14,924 bases of DNA from assembly GCF_039523795.1 (NCBI RefSeq), contig NZ_BAAAFZ010000104.1:1-14924 (forward strand). The letters are read 5' to 3'. This DNA is from Craurococcus roseus (GTDB lineage Bacteria; Pseudomonadota; Alphaproteobacteria; Acetobacterales; Acetobacteraceae). Of this stretch, positions 1 to 6,910 are shown piece by piece. A program made the translations under genes and the position numbers. The notes below the pieces were generated by a model. It searched no databases. It was not told the DNA's origin and saw nothing but the letters and a program-made list of their open reading frames with translations. Within the stretch, counting starts at the first letter, position 1, and every line of letters starts with the position of its first letter.

Positions 1-704
1 GCGCCGGAGTCGGCGCCCGGCTCGTGGTGCTGGCCACGGGCAAGCACGCGCTGCGCGGCCACCCGCGGCGGGGGGCGCCCTCGCCGGGCGCATTGGGGCT
101 GAAGCTGCACCTGCGCGGGCCGGTGCCGGAGCGCGAAACGGTGCTGCTCCCCTTCGAGGGCGGCTACGCGGGCTTGCAGCCCTTGCCCCCGGGCGAGGGC
201 GGCGGCGCCAACCTCTGCGCCGCGCTGCACGGGCCGCCGGGCGAAGCGGCGCGCGACGGGTGGGCGCTGCTGGCGCGCGTGGCGGCCGGTTCGGCGTTGG
301 CGGCGCGGCTGCTCGCGCCGATGGAGCCGGCGTGGGACCGGCCGCTAGCGGTGGGCGGCGTGCCCTACGGCTTCCGGCACCGGGACGACGGCGGCGGGGC
401 GTCCGACACGTTCTACCGCGTCGGCGACCAGGCGGCGGTGATCCCGTCCTTCACCGGGTCGGGCGTCGCGGTGGCGCTGCACTCCGGGCTGGCGGCGGCG
501 GAAGCCATCCTCGCCGGGACGGGCGCACGGCGCTTCCACGCCGAATGGCGCCGCCGCTCCGGCGGGCCGATGCGCTGGGCCGGGGCGGCGGCTTGGATGC
601 TGCGGGCCGTGCCCTACCTCACCGCCGCCGGCGCGGCGACCGGCCCGCCGGCGGTGCTGACGATGGCCGCGCGGCGGACGCGGATCGGAGTCGTGGCTCC
701 CTAG
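1..704 (+). CDS. FAD-dependent oxidoreductase, geranylgeranyl-reductase-like (3' part only)
   Basis: The reading frame is open to the left edge (codons in phase with base 3), so the N-terminus with the Rossmann GxGxxG lies outside the window and about 233 residues are visible. The visible part has ATGKHALRGHPR, a segment I associate with FAD-dependent oxidoreductases of the UbiH/geranylgeranyl reductase type. Further on is GDQAAVIPSFTGSGVAVALHSG, the conserved GD motif that binds the FAD ribityl/phosphate, followed by the small-residue helix. The hydrophobic C-terminus (WAGAAAWMLRAVPYLTAAG) is common in this group, which often acts on polyketide or isoprenoid substrates near type III polyketide synthase genes; such neighbours would be upstream and cannot be seen. 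The substrate is unknown. The TAG stop overlaps the stop of the convergent receptor gene. The family is fairly sure, the specific reaction is not. Confidence 0.8.
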   Translation, partial: AGVGARLVVLATGKHALRGHPRRGAPSPGALGLKLHLRGPVPERETVLLPFEGGYAGLQPLPPGEGGGANLCAALHGPPGEAARDGWALLARVAAGSALAARLLAPMEPAWDRPLAVGGVPYGFRHRDDGGGASDTFYRVGDQAAVIPSFTGSGVAVALHSGLAAAEAILAGTGARRFHAEWRRRSGGPMRWAGAAAWMLRAVPYLTAAGAATGPPAVLTMAARRTRIGVVAP

Positions 705-1681
705 TCGATGCTGAGCTTGAGGCGCGCGACCATGCGCTTCTCGTACTCGACGCGGTCCTTGGCGAAGGACAGGTACTCGGCCGGGCCTAGGTACTCCTTG
801 GGCATTTCCCAACGCGCGATGATCGCCTGCGACGCTTCGTCCTCGTAGGCCTTGCGGAAGGCGCGGTGCAGGATGTCCACTATCTCGGGCTGCATCCCTT
901 TGGGCCCGACGATGCCGTAGGGCGAGGTGACGACCATGTCGTAGCCGAGTTCGCGGAGCGTCGGCGCGTCGGGGAAGGTGGGCAGGCGGTCGCGCGTCCA
1001 GACGGAGAGGAGGCGCAGCTCGCCGCTTTCCACGTTCGGGCGCCAGGCCTGCGCGTCGGCGACCACGTCGATCTGCTTGCCGAGCAGCGCGGTGACGCCC
1101 TCCTGCGAACCGCGGAACGGGACGTGCGTCATCTGCGCGCCTTCCCGTTCCAGGATCTCCTCCATGGCGATGTGGTTCGTCGTGGCGATGCCGCTCGTCG
1201 AGTAGGTCAGCGCGCCGGGGCGGCGCTTGGCCGCGTCGATCAGGTCGCGGAAGGCCTTGTACGGGCTGTCGCTGCGGACCGCGGTGCCGAAGGTGAAGCC
1301 GCTCACCTGCATTATGTAGGTGAAGTCGTTGATCGGGTCCCAGGTGGGCTGCTTCGTCAGGAAGGGGTGGCGCAGGATGGACAGGTGGTGGTGCGCCAGC
1401 GTGTAGCCGTCGGGCTTCGCCTGGTTGATGAGGAAGATCGCGGCCTGGGTGCCGCGGGCGCCCGGGCGGTTCTCCAGCACCACGCTCTGGCCGAGATCGC
1501 GGCCGACGATCTCGAACATCGTGCGGTGCAGCGCGTCCAGGCTGCCGCCGGGCGGCCAGGGGATCAGGAAGCGGATCGGCCGGTCGGGGAATTTGCCCTG
1601 GGCGCGGACGGCGGGCGCGGCGGGCGCCGAGGCGATGAGGCCGAGGGCGGCGCGGCGGGTGAGCGCGGGGTTCGCTGGCAT
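701..1681 (-). CDS. Bug-family tripartite tricarboxylate transporter substrate-binding protein (second of tandem pair)
   Basis: The 326-residue product is of usual length for the Bug/TctC periplasmic solute receptors. A Tat-like signal (TRRAALGLIASAPAAPAVRA, about residues 8-27) precedes the mature start QGKFPDRPIRFLIPWPPGG. The PWPPGG loop and the later ENRPGA segment are hallmark Bug motifs around the ligand-binding cleft. Members bind carboxylates or other small organic anions in the periplasm and may pass them to a TctAB permease. No TctA or TctB gene is in the window, so this looks like one of the many orphan Bug receptors. It starts 10 bases after the stop of its paralogue and has no obvious Shine-Dalgarno, which suggests translational coupling or reinitiation. 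The ligand cannot be predicted. Confidence 0.9.
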   Translation of the reverse strand: MPANPALTRRAALGLIASAPAAPAVRAQGKFPDRPIRFLIPWPPGGSLDALHRTMFEIVGRDLGQSVVLENRPGARGTQAAIFLINQAKPDGYTLAHHHLSILRHPFLTKQPTWDPINDFTYIMQVSGFTFGTAVRSDSPYKAFRDLIDAAKRRPGALTYSTSGIATTNHIAMEEILEREGAQMTHVPFRGSQEGVTALLGKQIDVVADAQAWRPNVESGELRLLSVWTRDRLPTFPDAPTLRELGYDMVVTSPYGIVGPKGMQPEIVDILHRAFRKAYEDEASQAIIARWEMPKEYLGPAEYLSFAKDRVEYEKRMVARLKLSID

Positions 1682-1691
1682 GGCGGGGCGC

Positions 1692-2675
1692 TCAATCGAT
1701 GCGGAGGTTGAGGCGCTGGGCCATGGCGCGCTCGTACTCCGCCCGGCGCGCGACGAAGGCGCGGTAGTCCTCCGTGTTGTAGTATTCGAGCGGCATGTCG
1801 AAGTTCGCCCGCACCGCGGCGTTGGCGGGGTCGAACAGCGCCTCCTTGCAGGCGTCGTGCAGCACCTTCACCAAACCGGGGTCCATGCCCTTCGGCCCGG
1901 AGAGGCCGTAGGGCGAGTTGACGACCATCTCGTAGCCGAGCTCCTTCAGCGTCGGCACAGCCGGGAAGCGCGGGGAGCGCTCGGCGGTCCAGACGCAGAG
2001 CGGCCGGAGCTGCCCGCCGTCCACCAGCGGCGCCCAGGCCGAGCTGTCGGCGACGCTCATCACCTCGCCGGACGCGACGGCCACCGCCGCTTCGTTGGAG
2101 GCGCGGTAGGGCACGTGGACCAGCTCGATCTTCTCGCGCGCCGCCAGCTCCTCCATCGTGATGTGGTTGGTGGTGGCGATGCCGCTGGTCGTGTAGGTGA
2201 GGCGGCCGGGGTTGGCGCGGGCGTAGGCGAGGTAGTCCGCCCAGGTCTTGATCGGCCCGTCCGCCTTCACGCAGACGCCGAACAGCCAGCCGGTCAGGCC
2301 GATGATGTGGGAGAAGTCCGCCACCGCGTCCCAGGGCGGCGTGCGGACGATGTAGGGCCGCCTGATGATCCCGAGGTGCATCTGGCTGATGGCGTAGCCG
2401 TCCGGCCGCGCCTGGGTGGCCAGGTGCAGCGCGCCCATGGTGCCGGAGGCGCCGGGGCGGTTCTCCACCACGATGTTCTGCCCGAGCTTGCGGCCGGCGA
2501 TCTCGGCGAGCGAGCGGAGCTGCGCGTCGGCCGAGCCGCCGGGCGGCCAGGGGACGATGAGGCGGATCGGCCGGTCGGGGAATTTGCCCTGGGCGAGGGC
2601 GGCGGGCGCGGCGAGCGCCGCGCCCCCGAGGGCTAGTGCCGTGCGTCGGCCGATCCGGGTCGCGGACGTTTCCAT
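1692..2675 (-). CDS. Bug-family tripartite tricarboxylate transporter substrate-binding protein (first of tandem pair)
   Basis: The 327-residue product is a clear paralogue of the next gene downstream. It has a twin-arginine-like signal (IGRRTALALGGAALAAPAALA, about residues 9-28), then QGKFPDRPIRLIVPWPPGG, ENRPGASGT and the YEMVVNSPYGLSGPKGM region, shared nearly residue for residue with the paralogue (YDMVVTSPYGIVGPKGM). The ATG at 2675 is preceded on its strand by GGGAGG six bases upstream, a good ribosome site. It is probably co-transcribed with the downstream paralogue and perhaps with the AraC/GyrI-type regulator 72 bases upstream. It binds a small organic ligand in the periplasm, identity unknown, and no membrane permease partner is encoded nearby. 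The family call is secure. Confidence 0.91.
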   Translation of the reverse strand: METSATRIGRRTALALGGAALAAPAALAQGKFPDRPIRLIVPWPPGGSADAQLRSLAEIAGRKLGQNIVVENRPGASGTMGALHLATQARPDGYAISQMHLGIIRRPYIVRTPPWDAVADFSHIIGLTGWLFGVCVKADGPIKTWADYLAYARANPGRLTYTTSGIATTNHITMEELAAREKIELVHVPYRASNEAAVAVASGEVMSVADSSAWAPLVDGGQLRPLCVWTAERSPRFPAVPTLKELGYEMVVNSPYGLSGPKGMDPGLVKVLHDACKEALFDPANAAVRANFDMPLEYYNTEDYRAFVARRAEYERAMAQRLNLRID

Positions 2676-2720
2676 GGCGGGCCTCCCTTTTCTTGCCGCC
2701 AGTCTGGCGGAAGGCCCGCC
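2676..2720 (-). repeat. Nested inverted repeats in the leader of the first Bug receptor gene
   Basis: GGCGGGCCT (2676-2684) is perfectly complementary to AGGCCCGCC (2712-2720). Inside lies a second dyad, CCGCCA/TGGCGG (2696-2710), with a 3-base loop. On the transcribed (minus) strand the outer 3' arm runs into the ATG and overlaps the Shine-Dalgarno GGGAGG. The structure could attenuate transcription between regulator and receptor genes, or mask the ribosome site. The pairing is seen directly; the role is inferred. There is no long U tract directly after a stem, so a classical intrinsic terminator is less likely. Confidence 0.45.
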
Positions 2721-2747
2721 CGGCCGGAAGTGCGGCCGGCGCCGTCG

Positions 2748-3635
2748 TCAGGCCGGGACGCGTTCCCGGAGCGGGAGCATGATGTCGGTCAGCAGCTCGG
2801 GCGGCGGCGTGGCGCGGGGGTCGTTCACGTACTCCTCGAGGCCGGGACGGTCGGCCGGCTCCTCGCCGCTCGCGGGCAGCCATTCGCCGTAGAGCCAGCC
2901 GTAAGGACGCTCCAGTTCGGCGTAGGGGCCGCGGAAGCGCAGCACGGCGACGCGGCGGGCGGCGGGCACCTCGATGATGCCGACCTCGCCCTCCCCGGCG
3001 ACCTCCGGCCCGACGGTGAAGCCCGCGTCGGCACGAAGGCGCTCCGCCGGCACGGTGCCGGGGTCGTCGTGGTAGAGGCCGAAGAAGCGCGTTTCCCGCC
3101 CTATGAGGCCGCGCGCGGCGCCCCAGGCTTGCAGGCGGTCGAAGGCGCCGCCGATCCCGTGGTACGGGCCGACATGGCGGATGGCGGCCAGGCGCAGCGC
3201 GGGCAGTTCGCGCATCTCGACGTGGTGCATGGTTCCGTTCTCCTGTTCCTCGGGTGGGCCGTCGCCGGAAGGGACGGGCAGACCGACGCCGCCGCGCGTC
3301 CGGTAGGCCGCGGGCGGGATGCCGTGGGCCGCGCGGAAGGCGCGGGTGAAGGCCGCGGCGCTGCCGTAGCCCGCCCGACGCGCTATGCGCGCGACGGGCT
3401 CCCCGCTCCGCAGCAGATCGACCGCGGCGCGGGACAGCCTGGCGCGGGCCAGGGTTTCCACCGGCGTTTCGCCCGCCACCGCCCGGTAGATCCGGTGGAA
3501 GTGGCAGGGCGAGAAGGCGGCGACCGCGGCCAGCTCCTCCAGCGTCGGCGTCCGGTCCGGGCGGCCCGCGACATGCGCCATGGCGCGGGCGATCCGGCGG
3601 CCGTAGTCGAGCTGGGTGGCGGGTCTCGTCGGCAT
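2748..3635 (-). CDS. AraC-family transcriptional regulator with GyrI-like effector-binding domain
   Basis: The 295-residue protein starts at the ATG at 3635, preceded by GGAGG at eight bases. The N-terminal third (about residues 10-112) is an AraC-type DNA-binding domain with two helix-turn-helix motifs: LEELAAVAAFSPCHFHRIYR (32-51) and VARIARRAGYGSAAAFTRAF (81-100), then HGIPPAAYR. After a Pro/Glu-rich linker comes a GyrI-like (SbmC/Rob-type) domain from about residue 137 (MHHVEMRELPALRLAAIRHVG), which usually binds small hydrophobic or drug-like molecules. This domain order matches AraC-GyrI regulators such as Rob and SAV1-like proteins. It may control the two Bug receptor genes that follow on the same strand, or itself. 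The effector is unknown. Confidence 0.88.
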   Translation of the reverse strand: MPTRPATQLDYGRRIARAMAHVAGRPDRTPTLEELAAVAAFSPCHFHRIYRAVAGETPVETLARARLSRAAVDLLRSGEPVARIARRAGYGSAAAFTRAFRAAHGIPPAAYRTRGGVGLPVPSGDGPPEEQENGTMHHVEMRELPALRLAAIRHVGPYHGIGGAFDRLQAWGAARGLIGRETRFFGLYHDDPGTVPAERLRADAGFTVGPEVAGEGEVGIIEVPAARRVAVLRFRGPYAELERPYGWLYGEWLPASGEEPADRPGLEEYVNDPRATPPPELLTDIMLPLRERVPA

Positions 3636-3782
3636 TCCTGTCCCCTCCGGCCCGGCCGTTCTGCCGCAGATCGGGTTGATCGCGCTTGCGGAGTCGGCCC
3701 GGCCCATCGGGCTTGCCTCCTGGCGCCGGCGGGACCACGTTCCGCCCGCCCATCCTTCCCGTTTCAGGACTCCGCGAGAAAC

Positions 3783-5177
3783 ATGCCCGAGAGTTTCGAC
3801 CTCATCGTCATCGGCGCCGGCCCGGGCGGCTACGTCTGCGCCATCCGCGCCGCCCAGCTCGGCATGAAGGTGGCCTGCGTGGAGAAGCGGGCGACGCTGG
3901 GGGGCACCTGCCTCAACATCGGCTGCATCCCCTCCAAGGCGCTGCTGCAATCCAGCGAGCACTATGAGGAGGCGCGGCACAAGTTCGCCGACCACGGCGT
4001 GATGGTGAACGGGAACGTCGGCCTCGACCTCGGCCGGATGCACGCGCGCAAGGGCGAGGTGGTCTCGGCCAACGTGAAGGGCGTCGAGTTCTTGTTCCGC
4101 AAGAACAAGGTGGCTTGGCTCAAGGGCGAGGGGCGCATCACGGCGCCCGGCAAAGTCGCGGTGAACGGCGAGGAGTACGAGGGGAAGAACATCGTCATCG
4201 CCTCCGGCAGCGAGAGCATCCCGCTGCCGGGCGTCGAGGTGGACGAGAAGAGCATCGTTTCCTCCACCGGCGGGCTGGAGCTGGACCGGGTGCCGGGGCA
4301 CCTCGTGGTCATTGGCGGCGGCTACATCGGCTTGGAGCTGGGCAGCGTGTGGCGCCGGCTCGGCGCCGAGGTGACGGTGGTGGAGTTCCTCGACCGCATC
4401 GTGCCGGGCATGGACAACGAGGTCGGCAAGACGTTCGAGCGCGTGCTGACGAAGCAAGGCTTCAAGTTCAAGCTGAAGACCAAGGTGACGGGCGCGCGCA
4501 AGGGCAACGAGGGCGTGGTGCTGACCGTGGAGCCGGCCGAGGGCGGCCCGGCGGAGGAGATCAGGGCCGACGTGGTGCTGGTGGCGATCGGCCGCCGCGC
4601 CACCACCGAGGGCTTGGGCCTCGACGCCGTAGGCGTGGAAGTGGACGAGCGCGGCAAGGTCAAGGTGGACGGGCACTTCGCGACCAACGTGCCGGGCGTC
4701 TGGGCCATCGGTGACGCCATCACCGGGCCGATGCTGGCCCACAAGGCCGAGGAGGAGGGCGTGGCGGTGGCCGAAATCATCGCCGGCCAAGCGGGCCACG
4801 TGAACTACGAGGCCATCCCCGGCGTGGTCTACACCTGGCCGGAGGTCGCCTCCGTCGGCCGCACGGAAGAGCAGCTCAAAGCCGAGGGCGTGCAGTTCAA
4901 GGCCGGCAAGTTCCCCTTCACCGCGAATGGCCGCGCGCGGGCGATGGGCGACACGGACGGGTTCGTGAAGATCCTGTCCGACGCGCGCACCGACCGGCTG
5001 CTCGGCGCGCACATCATCGGGCCGGACGCGGGCACGCTGATCGCGGAGCTGGCGATCGCCATGGAGTTCGGGGCGTCGGCGGAGGACGTGGCGCGGACCT
5101 GCCACGCGCACCCGTCGCTGAACGAGGCGGTGAAGGAGGCGGCGCTGGCGGTGGACGGACGGGCGTTGCACATTTGA
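3783..5177 (+). CDS. lpdA: Dihydrolipoyl dehydrogenase (E3 component)
   Basis: This 464-residue flavoenzyme reoxidises dihydrolipoamide on 2-oxo acid dehydrogenase complexes or the glycine cleavage system, using NAD+. All key elements are visible: the FAD-binding GAGPGG at 11-16, the redox disulfide GGTCLNIGCIPSK with C43 and C48, the NAD-binding GGGYIGLELG at 178-187, the second FAD motif GDAITGPMLAHKAEEEG at 310-326, and the C-terminal HAHPSLNE with the catalytic His443/Glu448 pair. The length is normal and no key residue is missing. The start at ATG 3783 fits the family's N-terminus; the upstream GCGAGA is only a weak ribosome site. No E1 or E2 gene is adjacent on the left, so it may be a stand-alone copy or the tail of a complex encoded elsewhere. 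Its stop overlaps the next gene by four bases. Confidence 0.96.
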   Translation: MPESFDLIVIGAGPGGYVCAIRAAQLGMKVACVEKRATLGGTCLNIGCIPSKALLQSSEHYEEARHKFADHGVMVNGNVGLDLGRMHARKGEVVSANVKGVEFLFRKNKVAWLKGEGRITAPGKVAVNGEEYEGKNIVIASGSESIPLPGVEVDEKSIVSSTGGLELDRVPGHLVVIGGGYIGLELGSVWRRLGAEVTVVEFLDRIVPGMDNEVGKTFERVLTKQGFKFKLKTKVTGARKGNEGVVLTVEPAEGGPAEEIRADVVLVAIGRRATTEGLGLDAVGVEVDERGKVKVDGHFATNVPGVWAIGDAITGPMLAHKAEEEGVAVAEIIAGQAGHVNYEAIPGVVYTWPEVASVGRTEEQLKAEGVQFKAGKFPFTANGRARAMGDTDGFVKILSDARTDRLLGAHIIGPDAGTLIAELAIAMEFGASAEDVARTCHAHPSLNEAVKEAALAVDGRALHI

Positions 5178-5446
5178 GCGACGACGCCCCGCGCCCGGGG
5201 AGCGAGGTGGCGGTCGTTGTCAGGCGGTGGGTCAGGCTTTCCGTTCTCGCCTTGCTGCTGTTGGTCCTGGTCGCGGTCACCCGGTTGGGCGGGTTCCCTT
5301 GGGTGGAAACGCTCGGGGTCGCGCTGACGGCCGCCGCGCTTTGGTTGGGCCAGTCCTTCGTGTTCCGGGCTCTGGCGCGCGGGCGCCTCGCCCGCCGCCC
5401 CGTCGCGCCGCGCGGCGGGGAGGGCGGCCCGAATCGGCCCGGATGA
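5174..5446 (+). CDS. Small two-helix membrane protein, unknown function
   Basis: This 90-residue ORF uses a TTG start inside the lpdA stop (TTGA overlap), and its own stop overlaps the next ATG (ATGA). Both junctions suggest translational coupling and support it being real. A short polar N-terminus is followed by two hydrophobic segments, about residues 22-38 (LSVLALLLLVLVAVTRL) and 47-66 (LGVALTAAALWLGQSFVFRA), and a basic, Gly/Pro-rich C-terminal tail. I do not recognise the family. Context suggests an inner membrane protein translated with lpdA and the DNA methyltransferase. The TTG start is the least certain point, as no ATG exists in this frame. Confidence 0.6.
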   Translation: MSDDAPRPGSEVAVVVRRWVRLSVLALLLLVLVAVTRLGGFPWVETLGVALTAAALWLGQSFVFRALARGRLARRPVAPRGGEGGPNRPG

Positions 5447-6510
5447 TCAAGTACATCGGCTCCAAGCGCCTGCTGCTGCCGCGCATCCTCGACGCGGTCC
5501 GCGCCGCCGCGCCGCCCGGCGCGACGGTGGCGGACCTCTTCTCCGGCACCGCGCGCGTCGGGCACGCGCTCAAGGCGGCGGGCTACCGCGTGGTGGCGAA
5601 CGACCACAACGCCTACGCCCACGCGCTCGCCACCTGCTACGTGCAGGCGGACGCGGAGCGGCTGGCGGAGGCGGCGCGGCGCGCGCTCGACGACCTGTCG
5701 CGCCTGCCCGGCCGCGCCGGCTGGTTCACCGAGACCTACTGCGTCCGGTCGCGCTACTTCCACCCGTCCAATGGCGAGCGCATCGAGGCGATGCGCGAGG
5801 GCATCGCGGCGCTCTCGCCGGAGCCGGAGTTGGAATCGGTGCTGCTCACCGCATTGCTGGAGGCGGCGGACCGCGTCGACTCCACCGCGGGCTTGCAGAT
5901 GGCGTACATGAAGGCGTGGGCGCCGCGGGCGCTGAGGCCGATCGCGCTCCGCCTGCCGAAGCTGCTGCCGCGCCCCGCCGCCGGCGGTTGCGCCGCCTTG
6001 TGCGGCGACGCGGAGGCGGTGGCCGCGACGCTGGAATGCGACGTGGCCTACCTGGACCCGCCCTACAACCAGCACTCCTACCTGCGGAACTACCACGTGT
6101 GGGAGACGCTGGTGCGCTGGGACCGGCCGGAGGTGTACGGCGTGGCCTGCAAGCGCGCGGATTGCCGCACCCGCGTGTCCGCCTTCAACAGCCGGCCGGG
6201 CATCGGGCCGGCGCTGGAGCGCACGATCGCGGCGCTCGGCCGCTGCCCGACGCTGGTGGTGTCCTTCAACGATGAGGGCTACCTCCCGCGCGCCGAGCTG
6301 GAGCGGATGCTGGGCGCGCGGGCGCACCTGCATGTCATGGAAATACCCTACGGCCGCTACGTTGGCGCCAAGATCGGCATCCACAATCCGCGCGGGGAGA
6401 GGGTCGGAACCGTGGGGCACCTGACGAACGTGGAGCACCTCTTCATCGCAAGCGACCGCGAATTCGACCTGCCGGCGGCCGCGCCGGCGCGGCAGGCAAC
6501 GGCGGCGTGA
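5443..6510 (+). CDS. D12-class N6-adenine-specific DNA methyltransferase (orphan)
   Basis: The 355-residue product begins MIKYIGSKRLLLPRI, the N-terminal AdoMet-contact motif typical of Dam-like/D12 methylases. DLFSGTARVG (residues 31-40) is motif I (AdoMet binding), VVAND (50-54) the acidic residue of motif II, and YLDPPYNQHSYLRNYHVWE (203-221) catalytic motif IV with DPPY at 205-208. It transfers a methyl group from AdoMet to adenine N6 in DNA; the recognition sequence cannot be deduced. No restriction endonuclease is adjacent, so it looks like a solitary methylase (COG3392-type) rather than half of a restriction-modification pair. The ATG overlaps the stop of the preceding small membrane protein gene by four bases, placing it in the lpdA cluster. 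Base composition matches its neighbours, giving no sign of recent transfer. Confidence 0.88.
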   Translation: MIKYIGSKRLLLPRILDAVRAAAPPGATVADLFSGTARVGHALKAAGYRVVANDHNAYAHALATCYVQADAERLAEAARRALDDLSRLPGRAGWFTETYCVRSRYFHPSNGERIEAMREGIAALSPEPELESVLLTALLEAADRVDSTAGLQMAYMKAWAPRALRPIALRLPKLLPRPAAGGCAALCGDAEAVAATLECDVAYLDPPYNQHSYLRNYHVWETLVRWDRPEVYGVACKRADCRTRVSAFNSRPGIGPALERTIAALGRCPTLVVSFNDEGYLPRAELERMLGARAHLHVMEIPYGRYVGAKIGIHNPRGERVGTVGHLTNVEHLFIASDREFDLPAAAPARQATAA

Positions 6511-6791
6511 TGGAGTACCGCCCCTCCATCAAGCGCAAGGCCGCGGGCTTTTCGCTGCTCTTCCTCGGTGTGCTCGGCACCGTCCTGCCGATCCTCCAGG
6601 GCTTCCTGTTCCTGGCGCTCGGCCTGTTCGTGCTGCGCGACCAGTACGCCTGGGCGCACAGCGGCATGGAGAAGCTGCGGCGCCGCTGGCCGAATCAGGT
6701 GGCCGGCGTCGAGTCGCTGGAAGGCCGGATGATCGGGTGGTTCAGCCGCCAGCGCGAGCGGTTGCGGCTGACGCGCCGCGGCCCCGGGTAG
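6510..6791 (+). CDS. Small membrane protein, possibly PGPGW/YbaN-like
   Basis: This 93-residue protein starts at an ATG sharing one base with the methyltransferase stop (TGATG); a GTG three bases earlier is an alternative. A basic N-terminus (YRPSIKRK) is followed by a hydrophobic hairpin at about residues 13-43: GFSLLFLGVLGTVLPILQ, then GFLFLALGLFVLRD. An amphipathic, Arg-rich C-terminus with WSRQRERLR-like character follows. The pattern 'LG..G..LP.LQGFLFLALGLF.L' resembles the PGPGW and DUF454/YbaN groups of small inner-membrane proteins, but I cannot assign it firmly. It ends the coupled lpdA-methyltransferase cluster; function unknown. Confidence 0.72.
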   Translation: MEYRPSIKRKAAGFSLLFLGVLGTVLPILQGFLFLALGLFVLRDQYAWAHSGMEKLRRRWPNQVAGVESLEGRMIGWFSRQRERLRLTRRGPG

Positions 6792-6821
6792 CGCCCGCAG
6801 GCGGAACGCGCCGGCCGCGCA

Positions 6822-6839
6822 AGGTCACGCGACGGTCAC
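6822..6839 (+). promoter_or_regulatory. Candidate Pho box (PhoB-binding direct repeat)
   Basis: AGGTCAC and CGGTCAC are separated by four bases, so the two GGTCAC cores repeat with an 11-base period. The PhoB consensus is two CTGTCAT-like heptamers with a 4-base spacer, and the TCA cores match here. The site lies 71 bases before the ATG of a phosphodiesterase/phytase-like gene, a typical phosphate-starvation target. No clear -10 is visible; TCCTAA at 6860-6865 is a weak candidate. Binding by PhoB is inferred. Confidence 0.6.
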
Positions 6840-6910
6840 AATCGCGCACCGGACCCGTCTCCTAAGCCCCGCATCATGCGGCGGCATCGGGAACAGGGGG
6901 CGCTGCGCGC

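Noticed and set aside
3697..3712. Short hairpin GCCCG/CGGGC between the AraC/GyrI regulator and lpdA
   Set aside because: A five-base GC stem is expected by chance in this composition, and neither position nor flanking bases suggest a function.
1564..3753. A 700-residue Arg/Pro-rich frame across the receptor and regulator genes
   Set aside because: It overlaps three genes with clear family motifs in another frame, and its composition is the usual Arg/Pro/Gly-rich artefact of GC-rich DNA.
2748..5171. A very long open frame on the minus strand continuing from the AraC/GyrI regulator back through lpdA
   Set aside because: The part over 3783-5171 is antisense to lpdA, whose motifs are complete. 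High GC leaves few stop codons in the opposite frames. The regulator itself starts at 3635 with a good ribosome site.
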